Part shown: piece after piece, positions 25,323 through 33,865 of the stretch | Position numbering within the stretch: position 1 is the first letter of the stretch | Layout of the letters: each line of letters starts with the position of its first letter | NCBI GenBank assembly: GCA_016705475.1 | Contig: JADIYD010000006.1 | Coordinates: forward strand, 434,001-498,000 | Direction of reading: 5' to 3' | Source: Betaproteobacteria bacterium | GTDB taxonomy: Bacteria > Pseudomonadota > Gammaproteobacteria > Burkholderiales > Rhodocyclaceae | DNA length: 64,000 bases | Program-made: the position numbers and the translations under genes | The notes under the pieces: model-generated | Database searches by the model: none | What the model was told of the DNA's origin: nothing | What the model saw: the letters and a program-made list of their open reading frames with translations, nothing else

Positions 25323-25726
25323 AGACCCTGCATATCTGGATGGTCATTTCGTGGTTTGCCGGCCTCTTTTACCTGCCGCGCATTTTCGTCAATCTGGCCA
25401 TGGTGCCGTCCGACAGCGTTGCCGAACGCGACCGCCTGCTGCTGATGGCGGGCAAGTTGTACCGGTTCATGACGCCCCTTGGCGTTCTGGCGGTGCTGAC
25501 CGGTTTGTGGCTGTGGTTCGGCTACGGTTTTGGTGGCGGCTGGCTCCATGCCAAGACGTCGCTGGTCGCCGTTCTGGCCCTTTACCATTGGCACTGTGGC
25601 CGGGTGCTCAAACAGTTCCAGGGCGGCGGCAACAAGAAAACCCATATCTGGTACCGTTTTTATAACGAACTGCCGGTTATCGTCCTGCTGATCGTCCTTT
25701 TCCTCGTTGTCCTCAAGCCTTTCTGA
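25310..25726 (+). CDS. HemJ/CopD-family membrane protein, possible protoporphyrinogen IX oxidase
   Basis: The 138-residue protein has four hydrophobic helices. The N-terminus VKTLHIWMVISWFAGLFYLP matches HemJ (His and the W-F-A-G-L-F-Y-L run), followed by KLYRFMTPLGVLAVLTGLWL and ALYHWHCGR, again with conserved His. HemJ oxidises protoporphyrinogen IX in haem synthesis in many bacteria without HemG/HemY. AAGGAG precedes the ATG at 25310. Overlaps and short gaps with neighbours suggest one transcript with the epimerase and rlmL. The enzymatic role is inferred from family resemblance only. Confidence 0.65.
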   Translation: MLVVKTLHIWMVISWFAGLFYLPRIFVNLAMVPSDSVAERDRLLLMAGKLYRFMTPLGVLAVLTGLWLWFGYGFGGGWLHAKTSLVAVLALYHWHCGRVLKQFQGGGNKKTHIWYRFYNELPVIVLLIVLFLVVLKPF

Positions 25727-25727
25727 C

Positions 25728-26873
25728 ATGAACAAATACTTTGCCATCTGCCCGCGCGGGCTGGAAGAACATCTGCTCGAGGAGTTGCGTGCCGTCGGCG
25801 CGGAAGAGCTGCGGTCGACGCACGGCGGGGTGTTTTTCTCCGGCGAGTGGTCGGTCTGCTACCGTGCCAACCTCGAATCGCGGCTGGCCACCCGTATCCT
25901 CTGGCATATCGTCAAGGGTCCGTACCAGAAGGAAGAAGACATTTATCGACTGGCCGTCCGCCAGCTCTGGCCGAACCACTTCGACGTGACGCGCACCATG
26001 CGCGTCGTGACGACGGCCATCAAGTGCCCGCTGAAGTCCCTTGATTTCGTCACGCTACGCGTCAAGGATGCCGTCTGCGACCGCTTCCGCGAGGACCGCG
26101 GCGACCGGCCGAACATCGAGACGCGTAACCCGGATGTCAGCATCCATGTCTTCCTGTCCGAAAACGAATGCACGCTGTACCTCGATACCTCCGGTCAACC
26201 GCTCTGGCAGCGCGGTTTCCGCAAGGCCAGTGTCGATGCGCCACTCAAGGAAAACCTGGCGGCCGGCATTCTGAAAATTACCGGATGGCAGCCCGGCACG
26301 CCGCTGGTCGACCCGATGTGCGGCAGCGGCACCTTCCTGCTCGAAGCCGTGCAGATGGCGCTTGACCGCGCGCCGGGTCTTGATCGCGGCTTCGCCTTCG
26401 AGATGCTGCGCAATTTCGAGGCGCTCAACTGGGCGACCATTCGCCAGGCGGCCGAAGCGCGCGTCAAGCCGGCCGAGCCGCTGGATATCCGCGGCTACGA
26501 CATCGACGACAAGGCCGTGCGCGCCACCCGGCGCAATCTCCAGGAAGCCGGTTTTGGCGGTGTTGTCACGGTCGACCAGGGAAATCTGCTCGAAACGCAA
26601 CCGCTGACCGATCACGGTATCCTCGTCGCCAATCCGCCCTACGGCGAGCGCATTGGCGAGCAGGACGAACTGGCAGCGTTTTATCCTGAACTCGGTTCCT
26701 CCCTGAAAAAACACTGGGCCGGCTGGAACTGTTTCTTCTTCACAGCCGACCTGCGTTTGGCTAAACTGGTCGGGCTCAAGCCGAGCCGCAAAACGCCGCT
26801 GTTCAACGGTCCGCTCGAGTGCCGCCTGTTTGAAATCCGCATGGTTGCCGGCAGCAATCGCAAACCCGGTTGA
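25728..26873 (+). CDS. rlmL: THUMP-domain 23S rRNA (guanine-N2)-methyltransferase, RlmL type
   Basis: The 381-residue protein has an N-terminal ferredoxin-like/THUMP region (FAICPRGLEEHLLEELRAVG), then a class I methyltransferase with DPMCGSGTFLLEA (motif I) and NPPYGER (N-P-P-Y catalytic motif for exocyclic N methylation). It corresponds to the RlmL half of the E. coli RlmKL fusion (m2G2445); the RlmK half is absent here, as in many beta-proteobacteria. The ATG at 25728 lies one base after the previous stop. Confidence 0.85.
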   Translation: MNKYFAICPRGLEEHLLEELRAVGAEELRSTHGGVFFSGEWSVCYRANLESRLATRILWHIVKGPYQKEEDIYRLAVRQLWPNHFDVTRTMRVVTTAIKCPLKSLDFVTLRVKDAVCDRFREDRGDRPNIETRNPDVSIHVFLSENECTLYLDTSGQPLWQRGFRKASVDAPLKENLAAGILKITGWQPGTPLVDPMCGSGTFLLEAVQMALDRAPGLDRGFAFEMLRNFEALNWATIRQAAEARVKPAEPLDIRGYDIDDKAVRATRRNLQEAGFGGVVTVDQGNLLETQPLTDHGILVANPPYGERIGEQDELAAFYPELGSSLKKHWAGWNCFFFTADLRLAKLVGLKPSRKTPLFNGPLECRLFEIRMVAGSNRKPG

Positions 26874-26975
26874 TCGTGATGCTGTGCGCATGGACGTTTG
26901 ATCCTGATCACATATCGGGGCGGACCGCCATGCGAGGATTGTCGTTCTGCCAAAAATAAATTCAGGAGAAAGCGC

Positions 26976-28271
26976 ATGTCCTTCAAGGCCCTGTATCAAC
27001 AAAAACGCATGTCTGCTGCCGATGCCATTCGTGTCGTCAAGAATGGCGACACCATTGTCGTTCCGACGGCGGTCGGCGAACCGCCCAGCCTGCTGACCGC
27101 ATTGTCGGAGGCGCGTCGGGATTTTCGCGACGTGCAGATCTCGCAGATTCTGGCCGTGCGCAAATTCGGCTATCTTGACCCGGAAACGGTCGAGAATGTC
27201 CGTCACACCGCCTATTTCTACAGCGGAGCGACGCGGCCCGGAGCCAAGGAAGGCTGGGTCGATTTCATTCCGGCGTATTTCTCCGAAATGCCACAAATGA
27301 TCAGTCGCGGGCTGATGCCGGCCGACGTGGTGTTCAGCATGGCCTCGCCAATGGACGAACACGGCTTTTTCTCATTGGCGCTGGCTGCCGACTACACGAT
27401 GGCCGCTATCGAACGCGCGCGAGTCGTGGTTCTTGAAGTCAATCCGAACGTGCCCTTCGCCAACGGCGACTGCCATATCCATATTTCCCAGGTTGCGGCG
27501 CTCTGTGAGAGCGACGAACCGATTCTCGAAGTCGGTCTGCCGAAGATCGGGCCGGTTCAGGAGGCCATTGGCAAATACGTCGCCGAGATGATTCCGGACG
27601 GAGCCACGCTGCAGATCGGCTACGGCGGCATCCCGGACGCCGTGGTCATGCAGCTAACCGACAAGCGCGATCTTGGCATTCATACCGAAATGGTCGGTGA
27701 CGGCATCATGTCGCTCGTTGAGGCCGGTGTCGTGACCAACCGCAAGAAAAACTACCACCACGGCAAGATGCTGGCGACCTTCGCGCTCGGCTCAAAGAAG
27801 CTCTACCAGTTCATGCACCGCAACCCGGCGCTGGAAATACACCCGGTCGATTTCACCAACGACCCCTATCTGGCTGGCAAGAACGACAATCTGCACGCCA
27901 TCAACGCGACGATGCAGATCGACTTCCTTGGCCAGTGTGGCTCGGAAAGTCTGGGCCCGATTCCCTACTCCGGTACCGGTGGCCAGTCCGACTTTGTGCG
28001 CGCGGCCAACCGCTCGAACGGCGGCAAGGCGTTTATCGTGCTGCCGTCGACGGCCAAGGACGACACCATTTCGCGCATCGTGCCGACACTGTCCGCCGGT
28101 ACGCACGTGTCGACCAGCAAGAACGATATCAACTACGTCGTCACTGAATTCGGTGTCGCCCAGTTGCGTGGCAAGACGGCCAAGCAACGCACTGAAGCGC
28201 TGATCGGTATCGCCCACCCGAATTTCCGGGGCGAACTGCGCGATGCGGCGAAACGCCTGAAGCTGCTTTGA
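26976..28271 (+). CDS. Acetyl-CoA hydrolase/transferase family CoA-transferase (Cat1/4-hydroxybutyrate type)
   Basis: The 431-residue protein carries the family I CoA-transferase landmarks: LQIGYGGIPDAV (oxyanion/CoA loop), GIHTEMVGDG with the probable catalytic Glu, the C-terminal GGQSDFVRAA and NYVVTEFGVAQLRGKTAKQR. Such enzymes move CoA between acetyl-CoA and short acids such as succinate, propionate or 4-hydroxybutyrate. AGGAG supports the ATG at 26976. It is a single gene followed by the IS element. The specific acceptor acid is unknown. Confidence 0.82.
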   Translation: MSFKALYQQKRMSAADAIRVVKNGDTIVVPTAVGEPPSLLTALSEARRDFRDVQISQILAVRKFGYLDPETVENVRHTAYFYSGATRPGAKEGWVDFIPAYFSEMPQMISRGLMPADVVFSMASPMDEHGFFSLALAADYTMAAIERARVVVLEVNPNVPFANGDCHIHISQVAALCESDEPILEVGLPKIGPVQEAIGKYVAEMIPDGATLQIGYGGIPDAVVMQLTDKRDLGIHTEMVGDGIMSLVEAGVVTNRKKNYHHGKMLATFALGSKKLYQFMHRNPALEIHPVDFTNDPYLAGKNDNLHAINATMQIDFLGQCGSESLGPIPYSGTGGQSDFVRAANRSNGGKAFIVLPSTAKDDTISRIVPTLSAGTHVSTSKNDINYVVTEFGVAQLRGKTAKQRTEALIGIAHPNFRGELRDAAKRLKLL

Positions 28272-28383
28272 TTCGGGCGTTGCAGTGGCTTTGGTGGGCT
28301 AAAATTCATCTCCGGCTACGTACAACAAGGGCTAAGTGCTGCATGTGAAACCGGCAAGTGCTCCAATAAATTGACCAACCCCG

Positions 28384-28410
28384 TGACCCGTCCTGAATAA
28401 GGTTGACACC
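28384..28410 (+). repeat. IS inverted repeat, left
   Basis: TGACCCGTCCTGAA, four mismatched bases, then GTTGACACC. It pairs with 29698-29724. Confidence 0.9.
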
Positions 28411-28430
28411 GTTATGACGGACAAGCCGGT

Positions 28431-29267
28431 TTAATATCCGGCGTGCAAAGACGCCCGATGGACCTCATCGGGCGTCTTCAATTGTAGCGACGAATGAGGT
28501 CGCTCCCTGTTGTAGATGGCGACCGATTCACGAACCATACGTTGCGCCTCACCCATATCTTCGGGGAGATGCAGCAGGAACTCCTGCTTGAGAATCCCAT
28601 TCACCCGTTCAGCCAGGGCGTTCTGATAGCAGTCATAGCCGTCGGTCATCGAGCAGATGAGTCCGTGTTTCTGGTGAATGGCCTGGTACTCATGGGCGCA
28701 ATATTGGATGCCGCGATCGGAGTGATGAACCAAGCGCCGACTTCCCTGGCGCCCCCTGAGCGCCATCTTCAGGGCCTGACTGACCTCCGCCGTGTGCAGG
28801 CTGTCATGAACGTGATAGCCGACGATCTTGCGGGAGTAGGCATCGGTCACCAAACTCAGGTAGGCACATCGCCCTCGGGTGGGCAGATAGGTGATATCTG
28901 CAACCCAAACCTGCTCGCTCGCTTCAGCCCTTACTTGTTCCGGCCCCGCTTTCAGCAAGTTCGGATGGCGTCGGAAACGATGGTGGCTGTTCGTCGTCTT
29001 GTGATAAGCCCGACGGGGCTGCACCAGCAGTCGATTCCAGCGCAAGAGATCGAATAAGGCATCGCGCCCCAGGCTCAGGCCTTCGGCCGCCAGTGTCGGA
29101 CGAATCAGGTAATGTAGTTTGCGCGCCCCCAAGCGGGGCTGGCGCAGGCGCTTCTCCTTCACCAAATCAACAACCCGTTCGAACTTCGCCTCATCCTCGG
29201 CTCGACGGCACTGCCACTGGTAATGCGCCTGCCGACTGATGCCCATGTAACGGCAAGCCCTCGACAC
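28431..29267 (-). CDS. IS3-family transposase OrfB (DDE integrase domain)
   Basis: The 278-residue frame opens at a GTG just after orfA. An N-terminal HTH_21-like region (ACRYMGISRQAHYQWQ) is followed by an rve integrase core with the catalytic triad: D in VWVADITYLP, D in LVHHSDRGIQY and E in NALAERVNGILKQE. It is probably made mainly as an OrfAB fusion by -1 frameshifting at 29312-29318, because the minus-one frame is open from there into orfB. No disruption is visible. Confidence 0.9.
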   Translation of the reverse strand: MSRACRYMGISRQAHYQWQCRRAEDEAKFERVVDLVKEKRLRQPRLGARKLHYLIRPTLAAEGLSLGRDALFDLLRWNRLLVQPRRAYHKTTNSHHRFRRHPNLLKAGPEQVRAEASEQVWVADITYLPTRGRCAYLSLVTDAYSRKIVGYHVHDSLHTAEVSQALKMALRGRQGSRRLVHHSDRGIQYCAHEYQAIHQKHGLICSMTDGYDCYQNALAERVNGILKQEFLLHLPEDMGEAQRMVRESVAIYNRERPHSSLQLKTPDEVHRASLHAGY

Positions 29268-29269
29268 GT

Positions 29270-29671
29270 TCAGCCCTTGGACGGACTTTTGCGCGAGGAC
29301 TTGCCCACAGGCTTTTTTACGACACGCACTCCGTAGTCCTTCTTCAGGACATCAATCACCGCTTCAAAGAATCGGGATTTCTCCCGAGCTTCCTTGAGCT
29401 GGACCTCCAGTTCCTTGATCCGCTGTTCCGGCGTGAGCGCTGGGCTGTTCGTGGCTTGGTTTAGGTCACTCATGCGGCCGTAGTGTGCCATCGCTCCCCA
29501 GTTCTGGCGACCGTGCTTGCGCAACCACACCAGGACTGTCGACCGGCCCTGAATGCCGTACCTTGCCTGCACTTCCTTGTAGGTCAGCTCGCCTTTTTCA
29601 ACTTGCTCGACTACCGACCTTTTAAAAGCCAGCGTGTAGTCCCGCTGTGTCCTCTTGATCCCCGATTCCAT
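29270..29671 (-). CDS. IS3-family OrfA with A6G programmed frameshift site
   Basis: The 133-residue protein has a helix-turn-helix (TYKEVQARYGIQGRSTVLVW) and a leucine-zipper-like helix (PEQRIKELEVQLKEAREKSR). Near its end the codons GTA AAA AAG place a perfect A AAA AAG heptamer in the zero frame (minus strand, 29318 to 29312). Slippage there gives a frame with no stop that joins OrfB. OrfA alone normally acts as DNA-binding regulator of transposition. Confidence 0.88.
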   Translation of the reverse strand: MESGIKRTQRDYTLAFKRSVVEQVEKGELTYKEVQARYGIQGRSTVLVWLRKHGRQNWGAMAHYGRMSDLNQATNSPALTPEQRIKELEVQLKEAREKSRFFEAVIDVLKKDYGVRVVKKPVGKSSRKSPSKG

Positions 29672-29697
29672 CTGACTTCCCCTTTCTTGCTAGAAAA

Positions 29698-29724
29698 GGT
29701 GTCAACTCAGTTCAGGACGGGTCA
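29698..29724 (-). repeat. IS inverted repeat, right
   Basis: Read on the minus strand it begins TGACCCGTCCTGAA and ends GTTGACACC, matching the left end at 23 of 27 positions. Confidence 0.9.
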
Positions 29725-29732
29725 CCGAAAAC

Positions 29733-29760
29733 AAAAAAGCGCTCCGCAGAGCGCTTTTTT
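29733..29760. terminator. Bidirectional rho-independent terminator
   Basis: AAAAAAGCGCTC and GAGCGCTTTTTT form a 12-bp symmetrical stem with CGCA loop, with A/T runs on both sides. It lies 18 bp beyond the PEP-CTERM stop and 8 bp from the IS end, so it should stop transcription from both directions. Confidence 0.85.
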
Positions 29761-29778
29761 GCAGTATCGCCTAGTGAA

Positions 29779-30573
29779 TTAGGCAGTTTTGCGGCGACGG
29801 GCGGCCAAGCCCGCCAAACCCAAGCCGACTAGGGCCAGCGATGCCGGTTCCGGAACATTGGTTCCTGGATTTCCGTTGTCGCCAGGGCCGCCTTGCGTGG
29901 TGCCGAAGCCATCAAGGTAGGCATAGCCGATGTGACCACCGTAAGGACAGTCGGAAGCCAGCAGAATGATGGAATAGTTACCGCCTGCGGCAACTCCTAC
30001 TGAAATATCCTGCCAAGGGGCGTAATACCAGCCACCGCCGGCATTGTTAAAGGTGCCGTTGGCTACGGCGCCGTCATCGGCAACGAATGCATTGCTGTAG
30101 AGCACGGCACTGGTGTCGGTGTTGATCAGTTGCACCGAGAAGTTGGATGCATCCGTCGGGCCATGAGCACCTTCCAGAACTGCTGCCCAAGAGAAGTTGA
30201 TCGACGTGCCGCTGTAGTTGGTAACAGACTGGGCGATAGTCGAAATGCTGGCGTTGTAGGAGGCAAGATTGATGAGTGCTGAATGGTTGCCGTAGCGAAC
30301 GGTATTCAGGGTAACGCCTTGGCCAGCCAGAATTCCGTCGGTGCCGGCATTGGTGACCAAGTTGTCGCTGGCCGGACTCGCGTTGTATTTGGTGCCGCCA
30401 GGTTGATAATCTGATGGGGTCGGCAATGCTGCAGTTGTCGTCCAACGACCAAAGCCCGAAGTCCAGCCGCCCAAGTTGTTGTCTTCAAAGCCGCCATTAA
30501 GGAAGCTGGCCGCTTGAGCGGAGCTGGCGGTGAGTGCCGCGATAGCGGCTACCGAAAGAAATTTTTTGATCAT
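29779..30573 (-). CDS. PEP-CTERM sorting-domain protein
   Basis: The 264-residue exported protein has a signal peptide (IKKFLSVAAIAALTASSAQA), an Asn/Ser/Gly-rich beta-type body of the kind found in DUF642/carbohydrate-associated surface proteins (SFLNGGFEDNNLGGW) and a C-terminal VPEPASLALVGLGLAGLAA helix ending in RRRK. That tail is the exosortase recognition signal. The protein is expected to be cut by EpsH/XrtA and released to the extracellular matrix, and no exosortase is in this window. TTGGAG supports the ATG at 30573. A near-consensus sigma-54 site lies ~70 bp upstream. Confidence 0.92.
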   Translation of the reverse strand: MIKKFLSVAAIAALTASSAQAASFLNGGFEDNNLGGWTSGFGRWTTTAALPTPSDYQPGGTKYNASPASDNLVTNAGTDGILAGQGVTLNTVRYGNHSALINLASYNASISTIAQSVTNYSGTSINFSWAAVLEGAHGPTDASNFSVQLINTDTSAVLYSNAFVADDGAVANGTFNNAGGGWYYAPWQDISVGVAAGGNYSIILLASDCPYGGHIGYAYLDGFGTTQGGPGDNGNPGTNVPEPASLALVGLGLAGLAARRRKTA

Positions 30574-30641
30574 GTTGAACTCCAATAGCTGAGAATTTAG
30601 TTTGATAGGAACTAGAGCCGCCAGTTCTTGTTTGGGTTAAC

Positions 30642-30656
30642 GCATGCATCGTGCCA
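30642..30656 (-). promoter_or_regulatory. Sigma-54 promoter for the PEP-CTERM gene
   Basis: The minus strand reads TGGCACG-ATGC-ATGC, against consensus TGGCACG-N4-TTGC: the -24 GG and -12 GC are both present with exact spacing and only one core mismatch. The start point would be ~12 nt downstream, leaving a ~55-nt leader before the ATG at 30573. RpoN control of PEP-CTERM genes through PrsK/PrsR is known in Zoogloea-type flocculating bacteria. Confidence 0.75.
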
Positions 30657-30840
30657 ATAATGCATATTATTGATTTTATGAGTTTGTTATTGAGCGAGTG
30701 TTTGGTGGTGGTAAATGTTTGTAAAAAAATTCGACACTGCTTTTTATTTCAGTATTTGTCTGCCGAAGCTCTTTTTTTACGAGGATATTGAGGTTTAAGG
30801 AGGGCATTCAGGGCATCATCAAATATTGCTTGAGTCCGTT

Positions 30841-30856
30841 TGGGTTGTGATTTGCA
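30841..30856 (+). promoter_or_regulatory. Candidate sigma-54 promoter for prsT
   Basis: TGGGTTG-TGAT-TTGCA keeps the -24 GG, the exact spacing and a perfect -12 TTGCA, but has three mismatches after the GG. It lies ~120 bp upstream of the prsT ATG. Weaker than the divergent site. Confidence 0.45.
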
Positions 30857-30977
30857 CGATGTTCATGCCGAGAATGTTTTCATTTTTGGGCGCGTAAGAT
30901 TTTTTGTGAGGAACCCCAACCCTCGAAAATGCATTTCGATTTATCCTTGCGTGATTGATATGTGCTTCGGAGGCTGT

Positions 30978-33770
30978 ATGTATTCTTTGGGTGAATCCGC
31001 TGGCGGTGAAAGGTTCTGGCGCAAGTATTCAGGAGTTGTGAGCGCATTTGTTCTTGCTTCGTCTCTGTTAACTGGGTGCTCAAACTCAACTTCAGATTTT
31101 CTTGCAGAGGGAAATAAATATTTGGAGGCTGGCAAGCTAACGGAGGCTGTTATTAGCTTTAAGAATGCTGTGCAAGCCGATCCGAAATCGCTTTCGGCGC
31201 GCGGTGCCTTGGCTGAAGCGCTTGAGCGAAATGGTGATTTGCCCGGAGCGGAGCAACAGCTACGGCGAGCAGTTGAGTCTGGTGGCGACATCAACGATCT
31301 GTTGCCAAAAATAGCAGTTCTGCTATTGGATAGAGGCGAGAATGCTTTACTGATCCGTGACTTTGGGGGGCGGCAGCTAAAATCTCCTTCCGCGGATAGT
31401 GATCTTAAGGCGTTAGTTGCGTTAGCGTATCTTGCCTCCGGGCAACCCAAAAGAGCAGAAGAGCAGCTTCATTCGGCGTCGGAGCTGACCCCGGCGATCC
31501 GTTTGGTGCGCGCGCAGATAGCTTTTGCGGCTCGAAGCAACAAGGAGGCCTCCGCCGAAATGGATGCCGTATTTAAAGCAGATACCGTCCCTTGGTGGGT
31601 TGCGCGAGCCGCGAGCCGAGTTTTCAGCGCGAGTGACGAGGCTCCGAAGGCATTGCTGGCTATCAAACGATCGTATGATGCTGCGCCAATGCATAGAGGT
31701 GTCATGGGCGAGTATGCGGAGCAATTGATCGCGGCAGGTCGTAAAGAAGAGGCGCGTCCACTCAAAGAAAAATTAAGAAAGTTTGCACCTGGGTATTACA
31801 GAACCCAGTACCTGGATGCACTGTTTCTGCTGGAGGATGGGAAACCAGATTTGGCCTACACGGCAGCAACCAAGGTTCTTTCTGTTGTTCCGGAGCACGC
31901 TCCATCACAAATAATTGCGGCCTCCATAGAATTGGAGCGGAATGAATTTGCGTCGGTGGATACTCGAGTAAAGAAAATTTTAGCTGCAGACCCTAATTCC
32001 AGTCAGGGATATCGATTGAGGGCTATGCTTGAAACGCGCCGTGGCAATTTGTCGGAAGCCTCGGTTGCGCTTAAGCGAGCGATTCGCCGAGCGCCGGAGG
32101 ATAGAGGTCTATTGTCAATGGCCGCAAGTCTGGCATGGTCTCAAGGTGACAAGCCGAATGCGTTACTCCTCATGAAAAACGCTGCGTCACAACTGCCGCT
32201 CCGGGCAGATTTGCTTGCAGGGTTGGCTGAAATGTTGCATGCGACAGGGAGGTCAGGCGAGGCCGTTAAGGCACTAGACTCAGGAATAGAAGTTGCGACC
32301 GATGCGAAGGCGCGAGAGGCTATATTTAATTCGGCGCTTCGTATTAAACAATTGGAGAAGGCAAAGGCCATTGCTAAGAACGAGATTGCGCTACGCCCGA
32401 AAGATGCAGAGCCGTTGCTGTGGTTGGCCGCCGTGTTAGGTAGCGAGGGAAACGAGTTGGGAGCGCTTGAAAGTACGCGTAACGCGCTGAATCTCCGCTC
32501 TGACTATTACGCAGCATTATCGGCCTTGGCTAAGTCAGCAAATACTTCCGAACGGAAGCTGGAATTCGAGTCTCGCCTGAAAAAAGCAGTGGATTCGGGT
32601 ACCAAAGAAGCCCGTATTTATCTTGATCAGGCTCGTGTGCTGTCAGCGCAGAATGCGGAACCGGAAAAAATTGGTACTTTGCTAGATAGGGGTGTTTCTT
32701 CGTCGCCAGTAAATCTCGAGTTACGTGAGGCGGCGATCAGGCATTGGTTGGTCACTGGCCGCAAGGATAAAGCGCTTTCCCTAGCAAAGGATGGTGAGGC
32801 GGCGATGCCTGACAGCCCTCAGATGCTTGCATTGGCGGCAACTGTTCAAGAGGCTGCAGGAGAGTCGTCTCAAGCAGCTATCAAATTTGCTCAGTTGTCT
32901 GAGCGTTTTCCTGATCGGGTCGACTGGAGTTTAAAACACGCCCAGAACCTAAGCCAAGCCGGAAAGAATCAGGATGCTGTGAATGTGTTACGTCGCCTGA
33001 TTCAAGTACGGCCAGAAGAGCCGCAGCCATATCAACAATTAGCCGTGCTACAAGTTGATATGGGTTTGGCGAAAGATGCGCAGGTTACGGCTGAAATGCT
33101 TAGAGACAAGCCGCGCATGAAAGCGCTTGGTTTGATTCTCCTGGGCGATGTTTATGGTGTAACTGGTACCAGGGGGGATGCACTGAAGGCTTACAGTGCT
33201 GCTGCGGTCGCGGGCTTGCCGGAACTGGCGATGCAGAAGAAAGTGCTGTTGTATGATCAGACGGGCGGAGGTGCTTTAGCGGCGGGTGAGCTAAGCAAAT
33301 GGTTGTCCGAGCATCCAAAAAGTATTCCGGGATTATCGCTTGCTGCCATGCGTGCCAGCGCTCAGGGGGAATACCCGCAAGCTGCGAAATATCTTGAGAG
33401 CATCGTCAAGTTGGATTCCAATAACCCAGTCGCGCTGAATGATCTTGCCTGGGCGTATGTTATGGCTAAGGATGCCAGAGCCCTAGCTGTTGCATCCAGA
33501 GCACAGGTGCTCGCGCCTAACAATGTCGTGGTGCTGGATACCCTGTCACAAGCGCAATTTAATGCCGGGCACAGGAGTGATGCAATCGTGACAGCTAGAA
33601 AGGCGCTAGCGCTTGATCCTGAATTTGGCGCGGTGAAGGTTCATTTGGCTGAGTTCTTGGCCATTGATGGCAATAGAGTTGAAGCAAAAGGCTTGCTTAA
33701 CGGCATCGACAATAAAAAGTTGGACAAGGAGGCGTCAGCGCGATTTCATAGATTGAAGGAGACCTTGTAG
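30978..33770 (+). CDS. prsT: PEP-CTERM system TPR-repeat lipoprotein PrsT
   Basis: The 930-residue protein has a lipoprotein signal (LASSLLTGC) and then almost continuous tetratricopeptide repeats from LAEGNKYLEAGKLTEAVISF to the C-terminus, including the terminal NDLAWAYVMAKDARALAVAS repeat. This is the length and layout of PrsT, the TPR lipoprotein that co-occurs with exosortase/PEP-CTERM and exopolysaccharide loci. GGAGG at 30969-30973 selects the ATG at 30978; the frame is open 46 codons further but without signal character. Codon use is visibly more A/T-rich than in nearby genes, suggesting separate ancestry. Confidence 0.88.
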   Translation: MYSLGESAGGERFWRKYSGVVSAFVLASSLLTGCSNSTSDFLAEGNKYLEAGKLTEAVISFKNAVQADPKSLSARGALAEALERNGDLPGAEQQLRRAVESGGDINDLLPKIAVLLLDRGENALLIRDFGGRQLKSPSADSDLKALVALAYLASGQPKRAEEQLHSASELTPAIRLVRAQIAFAARSNKEASAEMDAVFKADTVPWWVARAASRVFSASDEAPKALLAIKRSYDAAPMHRGVMGEYAEQLIAAGRKEEARPLKEKLRKFAPGYYRTQYLDALFLLEDGKPDLAYTAATKVLSVVPEHAPSQIIAASIELERNEFASVDTRVKKILAADPNSSQGYRLRAMLETRRGNLSEASVALKRAIRRAPEDRGLLSMAASLAWSQGDKPNALLLMKNAASQLPLRADLLAGLAEMLHATGRSGEAVKALDSGIEVATDAKAREAIFNSALRIKQLEKAKAIAKNEIALRPKDAEPLLWLAAVLGSEGNELGALESTRNALNLRSDYYAALSALAKSANTSERKLEFESRLKKAVDSGTKEARIYLDQARVLSAQNAEPEKIGTLLDRGVSSSPVNLELREAAIRHWLVTGRKDKALSLAKDGEAAMPDSPQMLALAATVQEAAGESSQAAIKFAQLSERFPDRVDWSLKHAQNLSQAGKNQDAVNVLRRLIQVRPEEPQPYQQLAVLQVDMGLAKDAQVTAEMLRDKPRMKALGLILLGDVYGVTGTRGDALKAYSAAAVAGLPELAMQKKVLLYDQTGGGALAAGELSKWLSEHPKSIPGLSLAAMRASAQGEYPQAAKYLESIVKLDSNNPVALNDLAWAYVMAKDARALAVASRAQVLAPNNVVVLDTLSQAQFNAGHRSDAIVTARKALALDPEFGAVKVHLAEFLAIDGNRVEAKGLLNGIDNKKLDKEASARFHRLKETL

Positions 33771-33865
33771 CTAGATTGGCTTTACAAACTGTAGCAATTT
33801 TGTTCGCCCGTACAGCTGATAATTCGCTATCTTGTAAGTGAGTTATTGGAAGTCCGGGTGCGAAT

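Larger units (their letters stand above)
28384..29724 (-). mobile_element. IS3-family insertion sequence (complete, 1341 bp)
   Basis: Two 27-bp inverted ends (28384-28410 and 29698-29724) match at 23 of 27 positions, each starting TGACCCGTCCTGAA and finishing GTTGACACC. Both flanks carry CCG (28381-28383 and 29725-29727), the 3-bp target duplication usual for IS3 relatives. Inside are orfA and orfB in two frames joined by an A6G slippery site. Everything needed for transposition looks intact, so this is probably a recent or active insertion. It landed just outside the terminator of the PEP-CTERM gene. No gene is visibly broken. Confidence 0.93.
30574..30977. other. AT-rich divergent regulatory region between PEP-CTERM gene and prsT
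   Basis: About 400 bp with no convincing gene. It is visibly richer in A/T than its surroundings and holds two divergent sigma-54-like sites (30642-30656 minus, 30841-30856 plus). Next to the first is an inverted repeat, AATAAT-GCAT-ATTATT (30656-30671). T/A-runs around 30720-30790 could be bent DNA or IHF-type sites between them. Confidence 0.5.
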
